Assembly (NCBI GenBank): GCA_900751035.1
Contig: CAADSF010000103.1
Coordinates: 1-7,028 of the forward strand
Source: an uncultured Oscillospiraceae bacterium
GTDB lineage: Bacteria > Bacillota > Clostridia > Oscillospirales > Oscillospiraceae
Length of the DNA: 7,028 bases
Reading direction: 5' to 3'
The notes under the pieces are model-generated. The model did no database searches. It saw nothing but the letters and a program-made list of their open reading frames with translations, and was not told where the DNA came from. A program made the position numbers and the translations under genes. This document shows positions 5,900 through 7,028 of this stretch, one piece after another (the stretch's first letter is position 1; each line of letters opens with the position of its first letter).

Positions 5900-5922
5900 A
5901 CAAACCGGAAGGAGGCGGAGCA

Positions 5923-6708
5923 ATGGACAAACGCGAACAGATTGCGCGTATGGCGCAGACAAAGGAAGACGAAATGCTGCTGGCCAGAGTGTACGAGCGC
6001 ATGACGAACGCCGCCGCGCGCAGCATCCCGGCCTCGACGTGCTTTTTGTCCAAGCGGGAGCAGATGCTTGCCGCCGAGCTGCTGCGCGGGCAGAATATCC
6101 GGTTCTACGGCGGGTCGCCGCTGGCCGAGCGCGAGATCTGCTGCTATCTGCCGGACTATCTGGACGAGGGCTGGCTGGAGAGCGAGGACGGGCCGATTGC
6201 CGCCGTCCGCGCGGCCTATTTTGCAGGCGACACGCTCACGCACCGGGATTTCCTCGGCGCACTGATGGGCTGCGGCGTAAAGCGCGAGACGGTCGGAGAT
6301 ATCTATGTGGCCGAAGGCCGCTGCGACTTTCTCGTCACGCGCGAGGTGCTGCCGTATCTGCTGCAGAATTTTCTGTCTGCCGGACGCACGAAGCTGCACG
6401 TGGAGCGCATCGCGCTCGCGGACGTTTCCGTACCGGAGCAGAAGACCCGGCAGATTCGCGATACCGTGCCCTCCCTGCGGCTCGACGGTATGGTTTCTTC
6501 CGGCTTTTCCATCAGCCGCGGCAAGGCCGCGGAGTATATCAGCGCCGGAAAATGCGAGCTTAACTACGCCCCCTGCGTAAAGGGCGACAGGCAGACGGCG
6601 GAGGGCGATGTAATTACCGTCCGGGGCCTCGGCAAAATCCGGCTGGACGCTGTCGGCGGCAATACGAAAAAGGGCCGCATCTGCGTTGAAATTACAAGAT
6701 TTCTGTAA
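5923..6708 (+). CDS. ylmH: YlmH-like S4-domain RNA-binding protein
   Basis: This 261-residue cytosolic protein has the length and layout of YlmH. The N-terminal half contains FLSKREQMLAAELL (41-54), the conserved segment LTHRDFLGALMGCGVKRETV (105-124) and GDIYV (125-129). The C-terminal S4 RNA-binding domain spans about 184-245 (LRLDGMVSSGFSISRGKAAE, 185-204, then G-D-V-I-T-V-RG-G at 228-237). YlmH binds the large ribosomal subunit and has been linked in Bacillus to ribosome-associated quality control. The open frame continues upstream to 5635, but the true start is ATG 5923: AAGGAGG (5909-5915) lies seven bases before it and a good promoter sits at 5871-5899. The DUF896 gene follows after 12 bases. 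In many Firmicutes this gene lies next to divIVA and sepF; those are not seen here. The symbol rests on family resemblance. Confidence 0.87.
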   Translation: MDKREQIARMAQTKEDEMLLARVYERMTNAAARSIPASTCFLSKREQMLAAELLRGQNIRFYGGSPLAEREICCYLPDYLDEGWLESEDGPIAAVRAAYFAGDTLTHRDFLGALMGCGVKRETVGDIYVAEGRCDFLVTREVLPYLLQNFLSAGRTKLHVERIALADVSVPEQKTRQIRDTVPSLRLDGMVSSGFSISRGKAAEYISAGKCELNYAPCVKGDRQTAEGDVITVRGLGKIRLDAVGGNTKKGRICVEITRFL

Positions 6709-6720
6709 GGAGCATTCTCT

Positions 6721-6918
6721 ATGAAAAAGGAAGACATTGACCGCATCAACGAGCTGGCCCATAAGGCCAAAACCGTCGGCCTCACGCCGGAGGAGAACGA
6801 AGAGCGTGCCGTGCTGCGCCGGGCGTATATCGATTCCGTCGTCGGCGATCTGCGCCAGCAGCTCGACAATACCTATATTGTTGACAACAAGGGCAACAAG
6901 CGCAAGCTGCGCCAGTGA
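6721..6918 (+). CDS. DUF896 / UPF0291 (YnzC-type) small protein
   Basis: This 65-residue cytosolic protein is a full-length DUF896 member, similar to B. subtilis YnzC. The helical-hairpin part is INELAHKAKTVGLTPEENEE (9-28). The usual signature follows as A-V-L-R-R-A-Y-I-D-S-V (30-40) and LRQQLDNTYIVD (44-55). The tail is basic (KGNKRKLRQ). Family members are small helical proteins; YnzC has been tied to the SOS region in Bacillus, but the biochemical role is unclear. The RBS TAAGGAG (6706-6712) begins in the stop codon of the S4 gene, so the two are translationally close and form one operon. Its TGA directly abuts the stop codon of the convergent gene, with no terminator between them. Confidence 0.9.
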   Translation: MKKEDIDRINELAHKAKTVGLTPEENEERAVLRRAYIDSVVGDLRQQLDNTYIVDNKGNKRKLRQ

Positions 6919-7028
6919 TCAGCGCAGCAGAAAATATAAAATCGCGCCCTGCGCCAGAAGCAGCAGCGGGACCGTGATGGTAAAGAGCGGCTTTTGCGTC
7001 TTGTGGCGGAAGGCGTACATCCCCGCCA
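6919..7028 (-). CDS. DUF1294-like membrane protein, C-terminal part only
   Basis: The last 36 codons of a minus-strand gene enter from the right edge; the start lies outside the window. The readable end is GMYAFRHKTQKPLF (about 14 residues), then a hydrophobic stretch with TVPLLLLAQGAILYFLLR as its last 18 residues, then TGA (6921-6919). The GM-x-x-FRHKT-x-x-x-x-F motif followed by a final membrane helix is typical of DUF1294 (YdzA-like) proteins, small membrane proteins of unknown function. It converges on the DUF896 gene with no spacer. The family call is based on a short segment and should be held loosely. Confidence 0.72.
   Translation of the reverse strand, partial: AGMYAFRHKTQKPLFTITVPLLLLAQGAILYFLLR

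Noticed and set aside
5635..5922. Upstream extension of the S4-domain gene to an earlier ATG
   Set aside because: It would span the divergent promoter region and part of the SLH gene. ATG 5923 has an AAGGAGG site and its own promoter just upstream.
1..7028. CRISPR array, tRNA, rRNA or known riboswitch
   Set aside because: I saw no regularly spaced repeats, no cloverleaf with a matching T-loop, and no rRNA or riboswitch core motifs on either strand.

Overview
The window is GC-rich, tightly packed DNA from a bacterium. The best guess is a strictly anaerobic gut-type Firmicute of the Clostridia, near Oscillospiraceae. This rests on the FchA/FolD folate pair, a single-copy rubrerythrin, an S-layer-homology (SLH) protein, the small YnzC-type DUF896 protein, AAGGAGG-type ribosome sites and sigma-A-type promoters. 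The assignment is inferred from gene content, not proven.

Layout. Bases 38-1552 hold a two-gene folate unit: fchA (cyclohydrolase/cyclodeaminase family) and folD (methylene-THF dehydrogenase). This FolD lacks two residues needed for cyclohydrolase activity, which suggests the two genes split the reactions between them. A strong intrinsic terminator (1567-1597) separates them from a membrane-protein gene of the DUF1576 type (1616-2965). That protein shows a clear internal duplication. It is followed by a small zinc-ribbon/DUF2007-like gene (2996-3325), and another terminator (3333-3367) closes that unit. Rubrerythrin (3483-4019) follows as a single-gene unit with its own promoter and a 14-bp hairpin behind it.

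Bases about 4063-4523 hold no convincing gene. They form a hairpin-rich stretch that looks like a dispersed non-autonomous element, abutting the stop codon of a minus-strand gene. That gene (4524-5750) encodes a secreted SLH protein and probably starts at TTG. It is divergent from a YlmH-like S4 RNA-binding protein gene (5923-6708). The shared 172-bp region carries two well-formed promoters and a central 11-bp-period direct repeat. The S4 gene is followed at once by a DUF896 gene (6721-6918). That gene's stop codon directly abuts the stop codon of a convergent DUF1294-like membrane protein gene, which runs off the right edge.

How the genes work together. FchA and FolD together interconvert 10-formyl-, 5,10-methenyl- and 5,10-methylene-THF for one-carbon metabolism. 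The membrane protein and zinc-ribbon protein probably form one expression unit of unknown function. Rubrerythrin handles peroxide stress, the SLH protein belongs to the cell envelope, and the S4 protein acts on ribosomes. The strongest leads are the FolD active-site changes, the two-fold repeat in the DUF1576 protein and the structured element at 4100-4516.
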